A stretch of 64,000 nt of DNA from NCBI RefSeq assembly GCF_001411555.2, contig NC_049910.1:30599150-30663149 (forward strand). Direction: 5' to 3'. A model generated the notes under the pieces. That model was given only the letters and a program-made list of their open reading frames with translations. It was not told the origin of the DNA and searched no databases. A program made the position numbers and the translations under genes. This document shows, in pieces, positions 62,666-64,000 of this stretch (positions are counted from its first letter, which is position 1; the number at the start of each line of letters is the position of its first letter). The stretch comes from Juglans regia. Its lineage: Eukaryota; Streptophyta; Magnoliopsida; Fagales; Juglandaceae.

Positions 62666-63433
62666 AGGGCCGAAGTTGGAACAATACGTTGAACAAAGCC
62701 TTATGGCAATTTAGTGTCATGGGGTTCTTCGCTATGTCAGTCCCCAAATGATCACTTTCAGCATGTAAACTCAGCAATAATGCCCTTTTTTCTTCTTTGT
62801 TCATATGGTGGGTGTGGTATCCATGCATTTTAGCCTCTTGTTCTTGACACGGTTTATGAAAGCTAGCCATGGAGGTGCTTATTTTACTGTTGGAGACAAG
62901 TTGGAGACAAAACACAAAAGAAAGAAGAAAATGGAAGAGGAATACGCCACTCTGTTTCATACTCTGATTCAAGCTTAAGTACATGGCCATAAAAATTCAA
63001 AAGAAAATTCTAGAGTCTAAATTAATGACATATAATGCTATTCAAGTCCTTGGACGTTTTACACAACCACATGCTGCTAATAAAAACTTGGATAACTGTT
63101 GCCCCTTCAAATTCTGACTGAAAGTAACTCGTCAGTTGCAGCAATAAAGTCAAGTTTAGTTTTTAACATTTACCTTTAGCATCCTGCCTCTTCCTGATCA
63201 AGTGGCATAATTTAACACAGGTCTATTATATAAAAGGAGCAGGTGATGATGAAGAAAGCTGGCCTATATTTCGTCTAAGCTCGGGGCCCGATTTGTGTAA
63301 GTAGGAGGTCGCAGATATAGTTGAAGAGGATAGAGTACGTTGTGCCCAATGGGGGCAAAATGCTCCCCAGATCTCAGTTTTCCTCAGTCAATGCCCCAAA
63401 GTTGGCTGTTGGCATGAGATCCCAACTTGGTAT
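62666..63433 (+). other. 3' UTR and downstream sequence of the ERD7-like gene
   Basis: Likely polyadenylation words are AATAAAAAC (63079-63087) and GCAATAAAGTC (63140-63150). The rest is non-coding, and the 131-codon frame on - (62595-62990) runs antisense to the last exon. Confidence 0.5.
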
Positions 63434-63790
63434 GCTAGCTGGTTTGCATGTTGAGTTGAATTGAATTTTTTATAAATATAGTGAGTTGAAATAATAGTCT
63501 ACTTAAAATAAATTCAAATGTGTTTAGATATAAAAATAAGTTTAAATATATTTATAAAAAGTTAAAAAGGATTGTAGGCTCCACGTGTAAAAAAGTTATT
63601 TAGTTGAAAAAAATTGTGAGTTCCATATATAAAAAGTTATTGAGTTAAAAAAAGTTATGGGTCCAATTTGTAAAGATATTTTGAATTGAAATGAGTTTAA
63701 CGATTTGAAAGTTAAGTATTTGAATATTAGAATATGTTTAAATTTAAATCAAACTTAGCTCAGTTGAATGAATCTTAAATTAATAGTTCC
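63434..63790. mobile_element. Degraded MITE of the GTTGAGTTGAATTG family
   Basis: Starts TTTGCATGTTGAGTTGAATTG and follows the word order of the MITE at 3909 (AAATGTGTTTAGAT, TGGGTCCAATTTGTAAAGA). The right end has TCAGTTGAATGAATCTTAA. Ends are decayed. Confidence 0.6.
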
Positions 63791-64000
63791 CTTTCTTTTT
63801 ATTTCATCATCCACTAACGTTGGTTTTTTACATTTCCAAAATCTCGTTTTAGAGCACTCTCAATGGAGTTAAGGTATATTTTTTTTGAATATAAGATAAA
63901 TTTAATTTTTGACTATTCTATTCACATATTTACATTAGAATAACCATTTTTTTATTATATGATAATAAAATAATATAAGATGAATTTAGCTTTGACTATT
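63791..64000. other. Right edge, AT-rich sequence
   Basis: Nothing recognised. GAGCACTCTCAATGGAGTT at 63852-63870 resembles the start of another known-looking MITE type, cut by the window end. Confidence 0.4.

Overview
The window is nuclear DNA of a flowering plant. It is AT-rich, its genes are split by canonical GT-AG introns, and most of it is nested plant retrotransposons, a LINE and DNA transposons. The MITE family carrying the TTTGGATGTTGAGTTGAG-type end recurs many times and resembles very abundant repeats of Fagales, especially walnut and hickory. That placement is an inference with moderate to low confidence. There are no bacterial genes, CRISPR arrays, rRNA genes or recognisable tRNA genes.

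Only two host genes can be supported. The first is a complete 14-exon gene on the + strand (29861-36610) whose exons join in frame to 519 codons. It matches plant glucosylceramide synthase (ceramide glucosyltransferase, GT21), an endomembrane enzyme that makes glucosylceramide. The second is a complete 5-exon gene on the + strand (60564-62665, 375 codons) of the ERD7-type senescence/dehydration-associated family, whose members bind lipids and lipid droplets. Both products act on or with membrane lipids, but they lie 24 kb apart and nothing suggests co-regulation.

Layout: 1-4266, no certain gene, relics and two MITEs. 4267-18089, a decayed Ty3/Gypsy element (+) whose 5' LTR holds a solo LTR flanked by a perfect 5-bp duplication; its 3' end is rearranged and carries a second partial LTR followed by the same 78-bp flank as the terminal LTR. 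18090-21416, AT-rich intergenic DNA with a hairpin element and a lone CACTA terminus. 21417-27927, a Ty1/Copia element (-) with one uninterrupted 1355-codon gag-pol frame, a clear 5' LTR and PBS, but no matching 3' LTR. 29861-36610, the GCS gene with a MITE in intron 11. 37644-38589, a non-autonomous hAT element with an 8-bp target duplication.

The right half is a nest. A long LTR-like sequence (from about 39174) was split by a complete-length L1-type LINE (-, 40199-46064) flanked by a perfect 18-bp duplication. Further right lies a short Ty3/Gypsy element (-, 49595-54446) that keeps gag, protease, RT and RNase H but lacks integrase; its 5' LTR was itself split by a 1.26-kb insertion. A degraded hAT transposon (54701 to about 57950) and a MITE that hosts a 44-bp minisatellite (58960-59830) lead to the ERD7-like gene.

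No new functional system was found. The most useful observations are structural: nesting order, target-site duplications, an LTR-plus-flank tandem duplication, an intact Copia frame without a second LTR, the integrase-less Gypsy element, and the overlapping stop/start between LINE ORF1 and ORF2.
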